From positions 65,324-115,491 of the forward strand of contig DYFO01000003.1 in NCBI GenBank assembly GCA_020725145.1: 50,168 nt of DNA, read 5' to 3'. The DNA comes from Symbiobacterium thermophilum. Lineage in GTDB: Bacteria; Bacillota; Sulfobacillia; UBA995. The notes under the pieces were generated by a model, which was not told the origin of the DNA, ran no database searches, and worked only from the letters and a program-made list of their open reading frames with translations. The position numbers were made by a program, and so were the translations under genes. Shown here piece after piece: positions 1-7,617 of the stretch (its first letter is position 1; each line of letters starts with the position of its first letter).

Positions 1-222
1 ACACACGCTGACCACCCGGACCGAAGGGCACGCATCGAGCAGCGCCTCGTCCACCGTGTCGGTAAGCAGGCAAAGCAGCCCTTCAGCGCCGGCCAGGCCG
101 CGTACCAGCTCCTCGCGCGGTGGCGGTGTGGCGGCAGGCCACACCGTGAGTTGCACCCGCGCCTTCAGGCGGCTTTGTGCCTCGCCCGGCAGGTGGCGCG
201 TGAGGTAGACGCGAGCTTTCAC
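1..222 (-). CDS. D-glycerate / 2-hydroxyacid dehydrogenase, N-terminal part (cut by window edge)
   Basis: Reverse-strand reading frame of 74 codons running off the left edge, so only the N-terminus is visible. It reads as the start of a D-isomer-specific 2-hydroxyacid dehydrogenase of the glyoxylate/hydroxypyruvate reductase type: a 'VYLTRHLPGEA' opening, then a 'PPPREELVRGLAGAEGLL' stretch and 'TDTVDEALLDACPSVRVVS', the usual pattern ahead of the NAD-binding domain. The GTG start overlaps the stop of the glycerate kinase gene (GTGA), which implies translational coupling. The pairing makes chemical sense: such an enzyme interconverts hydroxypyruvate (or glyoxylate) and glycerate (or glycolate), and the neighbour phosphorylates glycerate. 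The catalytic Arg, Glu and His lie outside the window. Confidence 0.8.
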   Translation of the reverse strand, partial: MKARVYLTRHLPGEAQSRLKARVQLTVWPAATPPPREELVRGLAGAEGLLCLLTDTVDEALLDACPSVRVVSVC

Positions 223-1391
223 GGTCGGTCGCCTCCCGACCGGCGGGGCAGCGGACGCAGCCGGCTGCCGACCAGCAGCAGGCGGGCGAGCCGGGCGGCG
301 GCGGCCGTCAGGAGTTCTTCCGCCTGAACCACCGCGGTATCGAGGTCCACGGGACCGGGAACCAGCGGCAGGATCGCGTCCGGCCCCTCGGCATAGATCG
401 CCTCCTCATCGGAACCGATGCCGCCCACCAGTGCCACCACCGGCACCCGGCGGCGGCGGGCGACGCGGGCAACCGCCAGCGGAGCCTTGCCCCGCAGCGT
501 CTGGCCGTCCATGCGGCCCTCGCCGGTGATCGCAAGGTCTGCTCCCTCCAGGCGCCTCTCCAGCCGGGTGGCCTCCAGCACCACCTCGGCGCCGGGCCGG
601 ATCACGGCCCCCAGAAAGGCCGTCAGCCCCGCCCCCAGACCTCCCGCCGCCCCGGCGCCGGGAAGGTGCTCCACGTCCACGCCGAGCCGGCGGCGGATGA
701 GCAGGGCCCAGTGCCCCAGCGCCGCGTCGAGCTGGGCGACGGCGGCCGGGGATGCTCCTTTCTGCGGCGCGTAGACGGCCGCCGCCCCCGCCGGGCCGCA
801 CAGGGGATTGTCCACATCGGCGGCGAGCACGATCGTGGTCTCCCGCAGGCGCGGATCCAGGCCATCGACGTCGATATGGCGCAGGCGCAGAAGCTCCTGA
901 CCCCCGTAGCCGATCGGGCGTCCGTGCTCGTCTTGCAGACGGGCGCCCAGGGCCTGGACGGCGCCTGCCCCGCCGTCGACGGTAGCGCTGCCACCCAATC
1001 CTACTATGAGGTAGCGGCAACCCGCGTCAAGTGCCGACCGGATGAGTTCCCCGGTGCCGAAGGTGGTGGTTCGCAGGGGATCGCGTCTTGCGGGCGGAAC
1101 CAGCGTTAGCCCCGAGGCGGCCGCCATCTCGAGCACCGCGCTCCGGCCGTCGGGTAAAATGCCGAAGCGGGCGGTCACCGGTTCACCAAGCGGACCGGTG
1201 ACCGCCACCTCGCGCAGCTCCCCGCCCGAGGCGAGGATGGCCTCCACGGTACCCTCTCCCCCGTCCGCCACCGGTACGAGTTCCGGCTCCAGCGATGTCA
1301 GCACCCGGCCCAGTCCCTCGGCGATGCAGCGCGCGGCCTGCATAGCGCTCAGGCTACCCTTGAAGGAGTCCGGGCAGATGATCACTTTCAC
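219..1391 (-). CDS. garK: glycerate 2-kinase (GarK/GlxK family)
   Basis: A 390-residue protein of the class II glycerate kinase family, which makes 2-phosphoglycerate from D-glycerate and ATP and so feeds lower glycolysis. Hallmarks are PDSFKGS at residues 8-14, ADGGEGT near 43-49, the glycine-rich GLGGSATVDGG near 131 and GEGRMDGQT near 295. Length is normal for the family. It starts at a GTG whose last bases overlap the TGA of the upstream small membrane-protein gene, and its own stop overlaps the start of the dehydrogenase gene, so it sits in the middle of a coupled minus-strand operon. The C-terminal tail after about residue 370 is Arg/Pro-rich and not conserved. Function is assigned from family motifs; the exact in vivo substrate is inferred from the neighbours. 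Confidence 0.93.
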   Translation of the reverse strand: MKVIICPDSFKGSLSAMQAARCIAEGLGRVLTSLEPELVPVADGGEGTVEAILASGGELREVAVTGPLGEPVTARFGILPDGRSAVLEMAAASGLTLVPPARRDPLRTTTFGTGELIRSALDAGCRYLIVGLGGSATVDGGAGAVQALGARLQDEHGRPIGYGGQELLRLRHIDVDGLDPRLRETTIVLAADVDNPLCGPAGAAAVYAPQKGASPAAVAQLDAALGHWALLIRRRLGVDVEHLPGAGAAGGLGAGLTAFLGAVIRPGAEVVLEATRLERRLEGADLAITGEGRMDGQTLRGKAPLAVARVARRRRVPVVALVGGIGSDEEAIYAEGPDAILPLVPGPVDLDTAVVQAEELLTAAAARLARLLLVGSRLRPLPRRSGGDRP

Positions 1392-1855
1392 TTGCCGCTT
1401 CTCCCCCCGACCGCCCAGACGAGCGCTCTTTGCAGTTCCTGCGATGGGTAAAAGCTGACCGCCGCCGGGCCGCGGTCCCCCCGGTAGACCAGGACCCAGC
1501 GCTGGCCGCGGGCGTAGCTGGGCACGGCGACCACGTGCCCTTTGACTCCGACCTCCCGTAGGCGACGCTGCAAGGCCGCCCGGCCGGGAGCGGGCTCGCA
1601 GAACATAAGCCTCCGAAGGGGAACCACGAGGTCAGGTTCGTCCCGGCGCCCCAACCGCAGCGCCTCGCCGTCCAGCCGGTAGGCGACGCCCTGCGCCTCG
1701 GCAAGGTAGTGGTAGTTGATGTAGAGGTTGATCGCTACCACCAGCAGCCACGGCCAGCCCCTGCTCCCACCGGCTACCAGGACGACGCCCAGTGCCACCC
1801 AGAGCACGAGAAGACCACGGAAAGCGGGGCTCGGCTCGGGTTTTTCCTCGCGCAT
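1388..1855 (-). CDS. small membrane protein with a PH-like C-terminal region, unknown function
   Basis: A 155-residue protein. After a short charged start (MREEKPEPSPAFRG) come two close hydrophobic segments at about residues 14-31 and 38-52, then a soluble part of about 100 residues with beta-strand-like alternation ('VAYRLDGEALRLGRR', 'RWVLVYRG', 'AAVSFYPSQELQ'). This layout resembles bacterial PH-domain (YdbS/YcxB-like) membrane proteins, but no diagnostic motif is present, so I leave the function open. The frame is open much further upstream, but the ATG at 1855 is chosen because it begins the protein-like sequence just after the ROK kinase stop (1876). Stop and garK start overlap (GTGA). 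Confidence 0.65.
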   Translation of the reverse strand: MREEKPEPSPAFRGLLVLWVALGVVLVAGGSRGWPWLLVVAINLYINYHYLAEAQGVAYRLDGEALRLGRRDEPDLVVPLRRLMFCEPAPGRAALQRRLREVGVKGHVVAVPSYARGQRWVLVYRGDRGPAAVSFYPSQELQRALVWAVGGRSGK

Positions 1856-1875
1856 CGCCAAGGGGTTTCCCCTCC

Positions 1876-2904
1876 TCAGTAGTCGCCCAGCACCAGGGCA
1901 CCGGCACCGATCACGCCCGCCATGGCCCCGAGCTCTCCGGTTACCACGTCGACCATGGCCCGAGGAACCGACATCGTCCGCCGCGCGATCTCGCACCGCG
2001 CCGGTCCAAGCAGCAGCTCGCCGGCCTCCGCCACCCCTCCGCCGACCACCACCAGCCGGGGGTTGATGAGGTTGCAGCAGCCGGCAAGGGCGATTCCCAG
2101 CCACGTGCCCGCCCGAGCGAGGATCTCGCGGGCGGCCTGGTCTCCCGCGGCGGCGGCCGCGGACACCGCCGCGGCGGTGACCGCCGCGGGGTCGTCTTCA
2201 CATAGCGACCGCAGCGGTCCAGGCCTGTCTTCCTGGACGGCGCGGGCGAGGGCGGCCCGGCCGGCGGCGGCGATCGCCGGTCCGGCGACCAGCGTTTCCA
2301 GGCAGCCCCGGTTGCCACACCGGCATGCAGGGCCGTCGAGGTCCAAGGTCAGGTGCCCGATCTCGCCGGCAGTCCCGCCCGGCCCTCGAAACAACCGACC
2401 GTCGAGGATGATGCCGCCGCCGATGCCGGTGCCTATGATCACGCCCAACACGTCCGAACAGCCTCGGGCGGCGCCGAACAAGGCCTCGGCCAGGGTCGCC
2501 AGACGCGCGTCGTTGTCGGCGACCACCGCGAGTCCCGTCAGCCCGGCGAGGCGGTCGGCGGCCGGGTAGTCGGTCCAGCGCAGGTTGGGCGCGAACACCA
2601 GCCGGCCGCCGGTGACCTCCACCATTCCCGGCAGGCCCATCCCCACCCCCACTACCTGGGAAGCCTGCTCCGGATGGGCGGCAAGCACCTCGTCGAGCAG
2701 AGCGGCCGCCGTTTCCATCGCCCGGTCGGGATGGCACGCCGCGTCAAGTGCCCGCCGTCGCCAGCCGTGGACGCGGCCGCTGGCGTCCACCAATCCGGCC
2801 GCCATGTGCGACCCCCCGATGTCGAGCCCCAGCGCCAGGCGCCCGGCGGCGGGTGGGCGCAGCCCCGCTGCGTTCGCCGTCGGGCGTCTGGCAGAGGCCC
2901 TCAC
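1876..2904 (-). CDS. ROK-family sugar kinase (probable glucokinase)
   Basis: A 342-residue ROK kinase. It carries the N-terminal phosphate-binding motif LGLDIGGS (about residue 25), the catalytic segment DNDARLATLAE, the ATP-binding GTGIGGGIILDG, and the ROK zinc motif CRCGNRGCLE near residue 190. ROK proteins lacking an N-terminal helix-turn-helix are enzymes and not repressors, and none is seen here. Glucokinase activity fits best because glucose-6-phosphate isomerase and the lower-glycolysis genes lie in the same window, but fructokinase, N-acetylglucosamine kinase or allose kinase cannot be excluded. The frame is open far upstream (to 3801), but the GTG at 2904 overlaps the pspC stop as GTGA and is the natural start; the first 20 residues are Arg/Ala/Pro-rich and poorly conserved. 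Confidence 0.87.
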   Translation of the reverse strand: MRASARRPTANAAGLRPPAAGRLALGLDIGGSHMAAGLVDASGRVHGWRRRALDAACHPDRAMETAAALLDEVLAAHPEQASQVVGVGMGLPGMVEVTGGRLVFAPNLRWTDYPAADRLAGLTGLAVVADNDARLATLAEALFGAARGCSDVLGVIIGTGIGGGIILDGRLFRGPGGTAGEIGHLTLDLDGPACRCGNRGCLETLVAGPAIAAAGRAALARAVQEDRPGPLRSLCEDDPAAVTAAAVSAAAAAGDQAAREILARAGTWLGIALAGCCNLINPRLVVVGGGVAEAGELLLGPARCEIARRTMSVPRAMVDVVTGELGAMAGVIGAGALVLGDY

Positions 2905-3086
2905 GGGGCGGACTCCTCGGGCACGATGAGCCAGGCGAGGAAGTAGGCCAAAAGACCCCAGCCGGTGAAGGCCAGGATCGCCCAGATCAGCCGGACCACG
3001 GTGGGGTCGACCTCCAGGAACTCGCCCACCCCGCCGCAGATGCCGCCGATCACCCGCGATTTGCGAGACCGGTGCAGCTTCTTCAT
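2901..3086 (-). CDS. PspC-domain membrane protein
   Basis: A complete 61-residue PspC-domain protein: basic N-terminus (MKKLHRSRKSR), the family signature VIGGICGGVGEFLEVDPT, one long hydrophobic segment (about residues 31-54, 'RLIWAILAFTGWGLLAYFL') and a short acidic tail. Stand-alone PspC domains are small inner-membrane proteins linked to envelope stress. It is the first gene of the minus-strand carbon operon, with AGGA about eight bases before the ATG, and its stop overlaps the GTG of the ROK kinase. Nothing in the sequence explains its association with sugar genes. Confidence 0.88.
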   Translation of the reverse strand: MKKLHRSRKSRVIGGICGGVGEFLEVDPTVVRLIWAILAFTGWGLLAYFLAWLIVPEESAP

Positions 3087-3189
3087 GCCAGGATCCTCCC
3101 GTGCGGTAGCTTCGTTCCCGTTCCGAATACTTCCTTCCGTGCAGGAGGGCGTGCCCCGAAGGGGAACATATGGCGGGGAGGTGACCTAG

Positions 3190-3951
3190 GTGAACATCGG
3201 CCGGGCAGCCGGCCTGCCCATCCACCTGGAAGGCCTGCGACTTGGCTTCGACGGAGGACTGGAAGCGGTGACCCCTCAGGCGCGGACCCTCGACGAGCTG
3301 CGCCCGGTGCTGTACAACCAGACCGCGGTGGGGCCCGACGCGGTCTACCTGATGTACCGCGGGGTAGGGTGGCCCGAAGACCGCGAGCGGGCAGCCCGCC
3401 GCGGTCTTCGCTTCGACCTCACCGTCGTGACCGGGGAGCTCCTCGGAGGTGAGTACGCCCGGACCTTCGGGCACTACCATCCGCCGATGCCGGGTTCGGA
3501 CCGCACCTATCCTGAGCTTTACCAGGTGATCCACGGCACCGCCCACTGCCTGCTGCAACGGCTGCGACCCGATGGTGAGGCCGCCGAGGTAGTGGTGGTG
3601 ATGGCCGGTCCCGGAGAGCTGGTGCTGATCCCGCCGGGTTATGGGCACCTGACCATCAATCCCGGCCCCGGCCCCCTGGTGATGGCCAACTGGGTGGCGG
3701 CCGGCTTCCGGTCGGACTACGAGGCGGTGAGGTCGCGACGGGGGTTTGCCTACTACGAGGTGGAGCACGACGGACGCGGCTATTTCGTCCCCAACGATCA
3801 CTACACAGCCTTGCCGCCTCCGCGCATCGGCGCCGTCCTTCCTCCCGGCAGGCTGATGCTACAACCCGGCGATCCGGTCTACCGCTGCCAGGCGGATCGC
3901 CTTGCCTTCCTGGTTGACCCCGCGGCCGAACTACCCGTGGACGGGGACTGA
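3190..3951 (+). CDS. cupin-type (archaeal-type) glucose-6-phosphate isomerase
   Basis: A 253-residue single-domain cupin protein of the cPGI family, which interconverts glucose-6-phosphate and fructose-6-phosphate and is unrelated to the common bacterial Pgi. The metal site is intact: H95 and H97 in GHYHPP, E109 in TYPELYQ and H153 in PPGYGHLTIN. It is longer than many archaeal cPGIs (about 190 residues), with an extra C-terminal region ending FLVDPAAELPVDGD. The GTG start has GGGGAGGTGA upstream. Its last 73 bases overlap, convergently, the end of the class V aminotransferase gene. Together with the ROK kinase on the other strand it could bring glucose into glycolysis. Family assignment is strong; metal preference is unknown. 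Confidence 0.88.
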   Translation: MNIGRAAGLPIHLEGLRLGFDGGLEAVTPQARTLDELRPVLYNQTAVGPDAVYLMYRGVGWPEDRERAARRGLRFDLTVVTGELLGGEYARTFGHYHPPMPGSDRTYPELYQVIHGTAHCLLQRLRPDGEAAEVVVVMAGPGELVLIPPGYGHLTINPGPGPLVMANWVAAGFRSDYEAVRSRRGFAYYEVEHDGRGYFVPNDHYTALPPPRIGAVLPPGRLMLQPGDPVYRCQADRLAFLVDPAAELPVDGD

Positions 3952-5117
3952 AATCGGCGACGCCGTGTGGCCGCCAGTTCGGCCATTGCCCGGGCGGCCA
4001 GCGCCGTCTCCTCCTCGGTGTTGAAGAAGGCGGTTGCGAACCGCACCGCGCCAAGCTCTCGCACCGGGCGGCACACCAGCCGGTGGCGTCGCCGTAGCCA
4101 CAGGCATGCCTGTTCGGGCCAGTCCGGGCCGGGCGGGGGAACGGGGCGCGCCGATACCATGCCGGATCCTCCCGATCCGAGCACCTCGATGTCGGGCACC
4201 TGCTCCAGGGCCTTGCGGAGGGCCGCGGCAAGCCGACGCGTGCGCTCAAGCACCGACTCCCATCCCAACGCTTCCAGGTAGTCCACGGCGGCCGCCAGCC
4301 CTTGCCAAAGGGGCCAGTTGCGCGTCCCGAACTCGTGCCGTCGCGCCGAGGGGTGAAAACACAGCTCGGCCCGGTTCGAGTTATGCTTGTCGACGGCGCC
4401 GTCCCCCGTCCAGCTCGGTTCGAGCGTCCCGAGCCGATGCGGGGCGATGTAAAGAGCGCCGGTGCCCACCGGTCCCAGCAGCCACTTGTGACCGTTCAGC
4501 GCATAGAAGTCGGGCTCGAGCGAGCCCAGGTCCACCGGCACCTGACCGACGGCCTGGGCACCGTCGAGCAGCACCGGCACTCCCGCCTCACGGCCCAGGC
4601 GGCAGATGGCCGCCACCGGCAGCACCTCGCCGGTCTGGCAGCTTACGTGACTGACGGAGATCAGCCGCGTTCGCGGGCCCAGCCAGCGGGCGATGGCGGC
4701 GGCGGCGTCCGGAGCGGCGGCCGCCACCCGCACCACGATGCCGCGGCGGCGCGCCAGGTTGAGCCAGACCGCGAGGTTGGCCAGGTGCTCCTGGTCGGTG
4801 ACCACCACCTCGTCCCCCGGCGACCAGTCGAAGCCGTGTGCCACGAGGTTTATGCCGTCGGTGCTGTTGGCGCTCAGGGCAAGGCAGGACGCGGGCACTC
4901 CCAGCAGCCGCGCCAGCCGCTCGCGGCAGGGCTCCACCGCCTGGCGGGCCGCGCGGTAACGTTGGGGGTCGCCGGGCCCACTGCGTTGCCAGGCCCGATA
5001 GGCACGCACGTAGGCCTCGGTGACCGGCCGGGGAGAAGGCCCCAGCGTGCCGGTGTTCAGGTACACGGCGCGGGCGGTGATCGGCAGCTCGCCACGCACG
5101 CGTTCAAGCGGGATCAC
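3879..5117 (-). CDS. class V (cysteine desulfurase-like) aminotransferase
   Basis: A 412-residue fold-type I PLP enzyme. Visible are the N-terminal 'VYLNTGTLGPSP' motif, NSTDGINLVAHGF, the substrate/PLP region SVSHVSCQTGEVLP, the cofactor Asp in LLDGAQAVGQ, the PLP lysine in NGHKWLLGPVGTGALY (about K211) and a C-terminal RFATAFFNTEEE. Isopenicillin-N-epimerase-like and selenocysteine-lyase-like members of class V share this pattern. No conserved Cys loop of a true IscS or SufS desulfurase is obvious, so the substrate is unknown. The GTG start at 5117 overlaps the patatin stop (GTGA). The last 24 codons, a basic Ser/Arg-rich tail, overlap the cPGI gene and may be an unconserved extension. Confidence 0.82.
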   Translation of the reverse strand: MIPLERVRGELPITARAVYLNTGTLGPSPRPVTEAYVRAYRAWQRSGPGDPQRYRAARQAVEPCRERLARLLGVPASCLALSANSTDGINLVAHGFDWSPGDEVVVTDQEHLANLAVWLNLARRRGIVVRVAAAAPDAAAAIARWLGPRTRLISVSHVSCQTGEVLPVAAICRLGREAGVPVLLDGAQAVGQVPVDLGSLEPDFYALNGHKWLLGPVGTGALYIAPHRLGTLEPSWTGDGAVDKHNSNRAELCFHPSARRHEFGTRNWPLWQGLAAAVDYLEALGWESVLERTRRLAAALRKALEQVPDIEVLGSGGSGMVSARPVPPPGPDWPEQACLWLRRRHRLVCRPVRELGAVRFATAFFNTEEETALAARAMAELAATRRRRFQSPSTGSSAAGSTRKARRSAWQR

Positions 5118-5932
5118 GCCGTCTGCCCTCCCGCCGCCGTGGCCCACAGCTCGCGCAGGGCGGGGAGCATCGCGAGGGTGGCCTCTCTGCCGGCCTCGGC
5201 CAGCCCATCGACCGCGGAAAGGTCTACCAGGCTGAACTCCTCGGTACGGGGGGCGATCACCAGGTCCGCCCCGGTGAGTTCGTCCAGTTCCCGTGCCCGC
5301 TGCATGATGGACAGCGCGGCCATGACCGTGGCCACCACCGTCTGCGGTTCGCGTCCCCTAAAGGGCATCCCCGCGACCTGCACGGCCACCACCAGGTCGG
5401 CACCCAGGATGCGGGCGCCCCGCACCGGAACCGTGCCGAAGAGCCCGCCGTCGACCAGCAGGCGGCCGCCCAGGCGCACCGGTGGGAAGATGCCGGGGAT
5501 GGCGCAGCTTGCCCGCACGGCCTGACTGACCCGCAGGTCGGGCCGGTGCAGCCAGACCTCCTCGCCCGTGAGGATGTCGGCCGTCCCGCAGGCAAAAGGC
5601 AGTTGCAGCTGGTCAAACGTCTTTCCCTGAAGGACGTCGTCGAGGAAAGCCTGCAATCGCTTGGTGCCCAGGAGACTGCGGCGTGGCAGCACGGGTTCGC
5701 TCAGGTCGGCCCAGCGAACCCGCCGCGCGCGATCGCGCATCTGCCGCGGGTGCATGCCCGCGGCGTAGGCCGCGCCGATCACCGCGCCCGCGCTGGTGCC
5801 GGCCACCACGTGGGGCCTGAGACCGTGCTCCTCAAGCACCTCGAGCACTCCGATGTGGGCCAGGCCCCTGGCGGCCCCGCCACCCAGGGCCAGCCCGATC
5901 TTCCGTGGGGATGAGGCACCACCCGGACACAT
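5114..5932 (-). CDS. patatin-like phospholipase / RssA-family hydrolase
   Basis: A 272-residue patatin-domain protein. The oxyanion-hole sequence LGGGAARGLAHIGVL (about 16-30), nucleophile elbow GTSAG (S47) and catalytic-dyad Asp in LLVDGGLFG (about D171) are all present, so a working Ser/Asp lipid acyl hydrolase is expected. Length fits the small bacterial RssA/YchK group, which has no signal peptide and is probably cytoplasmic or membrane-associated. The ATG is preceded by a strong GGGAGGTGATC ribosome site at seven-base spacing. It is coupled to the downstream aminotransferase by a GTGA overlap. The upstream neighbour is an insertion sequence, so any promoter lies in the 130 bases between them. 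Confidence 0.9.
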   Translation of the reverse strand: MCPGGASSPRKIGLALGGGAARGLAHIGVLEVLEEHGLRPHVVAGTSAGAVIGAAYAAGMHPRQMRDRARRVRWADLSEPVLPRRSLLGTKRLQAFLDDVLQGKTFDQLQLPFACGTADILTGEEVWLHRPDLRVSQAVRASCAIPGIFPPVRLGGRLLVDGGLFGTVPVRGARILGADLVVAVQVAGMPFRGREPQTVVATVMAALSIMQRARELDELTGADLVIAPRTEEFSLVDLSAVDGLAEAGREATLAMLPALRELWATAAGGQTA

Positions 5933-6033
5933 CTCGCGCGATCACCTCCCGGCAAGGGATTCGCAACGCCCGCCGTGCTCTCCTTCCGCGGAAGGGGCCT
6001 GAGAACGGGCGCCCACAACTGCCAAGACTTTTA

Positions 6034-6062
6034 TAGACAGATGACCTAACACATGGTACACT
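6034..6062 (+). promoter_or_regulatory. possible promoter for IS607 tnpA
   Basis: TAGACA (6034-6039) and TACACT (6057-6062) with a 17-base spacer lie directly before the tnpA ATG at 6069. If used, transcription would start almost on the ATG, giving a leaderless message; no ribosome site is seen. The local A+T-richness in a very GC-rich genome supports it. Unproven. Confidence 0.35.
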
Positions 6063-6068
6063 ACACTC

Positions 6069-6632
6069 ATGAAGCTATCGGACTGGGCGCGGGCCAACGG
6101 CATCTCATACAAGACCGCCTGGCTGTGGTGGAAGCGGGGCAAGCTGCCTGTGCCCGCCCATCAGACGCCGACGGGCACGATCCTGGTGGAGGTGCCCGAG
6201 CGGAAGGAAGCCGGGGCCGTGCTGTATGCCAGGGTGTCCTCGGCGGATCAAAGGGCCGATCTCGACCGCCAGGTGGCGCGGCTCGCCGCCTTTGCCGCTG
6301 ACAACGGAATCCGGGTAGCGAAGGTGGTCACCGAGGTGGGAAGCGGGCTGAACGGCTACCGCAAAGGCCTGCTCTCGGTGCTGCGCTCGCCGGAGTACGG
6401 GGCCATCGTGGTCGAGCACCGGGACAGGCTTGCGCGGTTGGGGTCGGAGTACATCGAGGCGGCCCTGGCCGCGTCCGGGAGGCGGCTGATCGTGATGGAG
6501 CCGGACGAGGCGAAGGACGATCTCGTGCAAGACATGATCGACGTTCTGACGAGCTTTTGCGCCCGGCTCTACGGCCGCCGTTCCGCCAGGCGGCGGGCGG
6601 AGAGAGCGATGAAGGCGGCGGCTGAGTCATGA
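6069..6632 (+). CDS. tnpA: IS607-family serine recombinase (transposase TnpA)
   Basis: A 187-residue protein with the two-part IS607 TnpA architecture: an N-terminal MerR-like helix-turn-helix (residues 1-41, 'LSDWARANGISYKTAWLWW' and 'KLPVPAHQTPTGTILV') followed by a serine-recombinase catalytic domain. The nucleophilic serine lies in LYARVSSADQ (S57/S58), followed by the usual Arg-rich elements including EHRDRLARLG. Length is close to normal (about 200), so the gene may still be functional. The last four bases overlap the tnpB remnant. Unlike most host genes here it begins with ATG without a ribosome site. Confidence 0.92.
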   Translation: MKLSDWARANGISYKTAWLWWKRGKLPVPAHQTPTGTILVEVPERKEAGAVLYARVSSADQRADLDRQVARLAAFAADNGIRVAKVVTEVGSGLNGYRKGLLSVLRSPEYGAIVVEHRDRLARLGSEYIEAALAASGRRLIVMEPDEAKDDLVQDMIDVLTSFCARLYGRRSARRRAERAMKAAAES

Positions 6633-7073
6633 GAGTGCATCAGGCTTTCAGGTTTGCCCTGGACCCCTCTCCCCGCGCCGAGCGGGCCATTGCCTCCCAC
6701 GTGGGGGCGCGGCGATTTGCCTTCAACTGGGGACTGGCTCGCGTCAAGGAGCGTCTTGAGGCCCGCAAGCCTTTCCCCGCTTCAGCGAAGAAGGGGCGGT
6801 GCCGGGAGTCGGTCTGCTTCACCACCGGCGCGATCCGGGTGGACGGCAAAAGCCACGTCGTCCTGCCCCGGATCGGTCGGGTGCGGTGGCGCGCATCCGT
6901 GTGGCCTCCTCCTGGATCGGGACCAGAACGCGGCGAGGAAGCTTGCGGTCCTTGCCGCCGCCGTCGCCGGGAGTGCACCGGAGACGCAAAACGCCCGTGG
7001 ACGGGACATAAGACCCGCCGCAAGGTGGGCGGTCCCGGAGGAAACGGGAAGTCGGCTGCGCGAAAGCGCGTAA
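6629..7073 (+). pseudogene. tnpB: TnpB (IS607-type RNA-guided nuclease) remnant with internal deletion
   Basis: The first part reads as a normal TnpB N-terminus ('RVHQAFRFALDPSPRAERA', 'GARRFAFNWGLARVK'), jumps at about residue 55 to a mid-protein segment (VCFTTGAIRVDG, HVVLPRIGRVR), then changes frame. The other frame holds the C-terminal signature LLLDRDQNAARKLAVLAAAV and 'GSAPETQNARG', ending at 7073. Most of the RuvC core and the zinc finger are missing, so it cannot cut DNA. Intact TnpB is about 400 residues; roughly 150 codons remain. Assignment rests on these blocks; the exact deletion point is approximate. Confidence 0.8.
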
Positions 7074-7170
7074 GACCGACGCCTCCGCCCGGCAACGGGT
7101 GGATGTCGGGAATGGTTTTCTATGTTCTCGGCAACGGTCGAACTGGGCAGGCAACGGAGGTGTTCGGAAG

Positions 7171-7617
7171 GTGGAGCAGGAGAGAAGCCGGGCTCTTGGC
7201 TTCTTCGAACGCGGATTCAACTGCGCCGAGTCCGTGCTGATGGCGGCGGAAGCGGAGCTTGCCCTGGTGCCCGGCTCGCTTGGCCCCGCGGGGTCCTTAT
7301 TCGGAGCGGGCATCGTCCGGACGGGTTCGGTGTGCGGGGCGCTGACGGGGGCGCTCATGGCGATGGGCATGGCGGCCGGCCCCCGCGATGTCCGCGACCG
7401 GCAAGGATACCAGAGGCTCATGTCCCGGGGGAAGGAGCTACTGGATAGCTTCCGCGCCGAATTCGGCCACCTGGCCTGCGCCGAGCTGACCGGGCTTGAC
7501 CCGGCCGTCGACTTCGAAGCTTTCGTACGGGATCGCGAGCGCCGCGAGCGATGCCGTCGTTTCGTGGACTTCGTCGGCCGCCGGTTGGCGGAGTTTTTGG
7601 AGAACCAGGGGTGCTGA
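7171..7617 (+). CDS. C_GCAxxG_C_C family redox-type protein
   Basis: A 148-residue protein with the spaced-cysteine pattern of the C_GCAxxG_C_C family: FNCAESVL near the start, then GSVCGALTGALMAMGMAAG, then HLACAELTG, and a last Cys in RRERCRRFVDFV. The family is thought to be redox-active or metal-binding, but its role is not established. The GTG at 7171 is preferred over the upstream-open frame (from 7099) because GGAGG lies about ten bases before it and the upstream residues belong to the insertion-sequence flank. Its stop overlaps the GTG of the following hydrolase (GTGCTGA), so the two are co-translated. Confidence 0.78.
   Translation: MEQERSRALGFFERGFNCAESVLMAAEAELALVPGSLGPAGSLFGAGIVRTGSVCGALTGALMAMGMAAGPRDVRDRQGYQRLMSRGKELLDSFRAEFGHLACAELTGLDPAVDFEAFVRDRERRERCRRFVDFVGRRLAEFLENQGC

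Larger units (their letters stand above)
6030..7100 (+). mobile_element. IS607-like insertion sequence, partly decayed
   Basis: An A+T-richer left end (about 6030-6068) is followed by an apparently intact serine-recombinase tnpA and a tnpB that overlaps it by four bases (ATGA) but has lost its centre. The tnpA-tnpB order and overlap are typical of IS607. Precise ends cannot be set: IS607 elements lack inverted repeats, and I see no target duplication. The element sits between the divergent patatin gene and the C_GCAxxG_C_C protein gene. Confidence 0.75.

Noticed and set aside
2905-3801. Upstream extension of the ROK kinase frame to 3801
   Set aside because: It runs antisense through cPGI and across pspC; the translation is not protein-like and a GTGA-coupled start exists at 2904.
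5933-6030. GGAAGG/CCTTCC-type stems upstream of the patatin gene as a riboswitch
   Set aside because: Only short self-complementary pieces; no conserved riboswitch core could be recognised.
7074-7170. Repeated GGCAACGG words after the tnpB remnant as a CRISPR-like or guide-RNA repeat
   Set aside because: Three short, unevenly spaced occurrences in GC-rich DNA; no repeat-spacer regularity.
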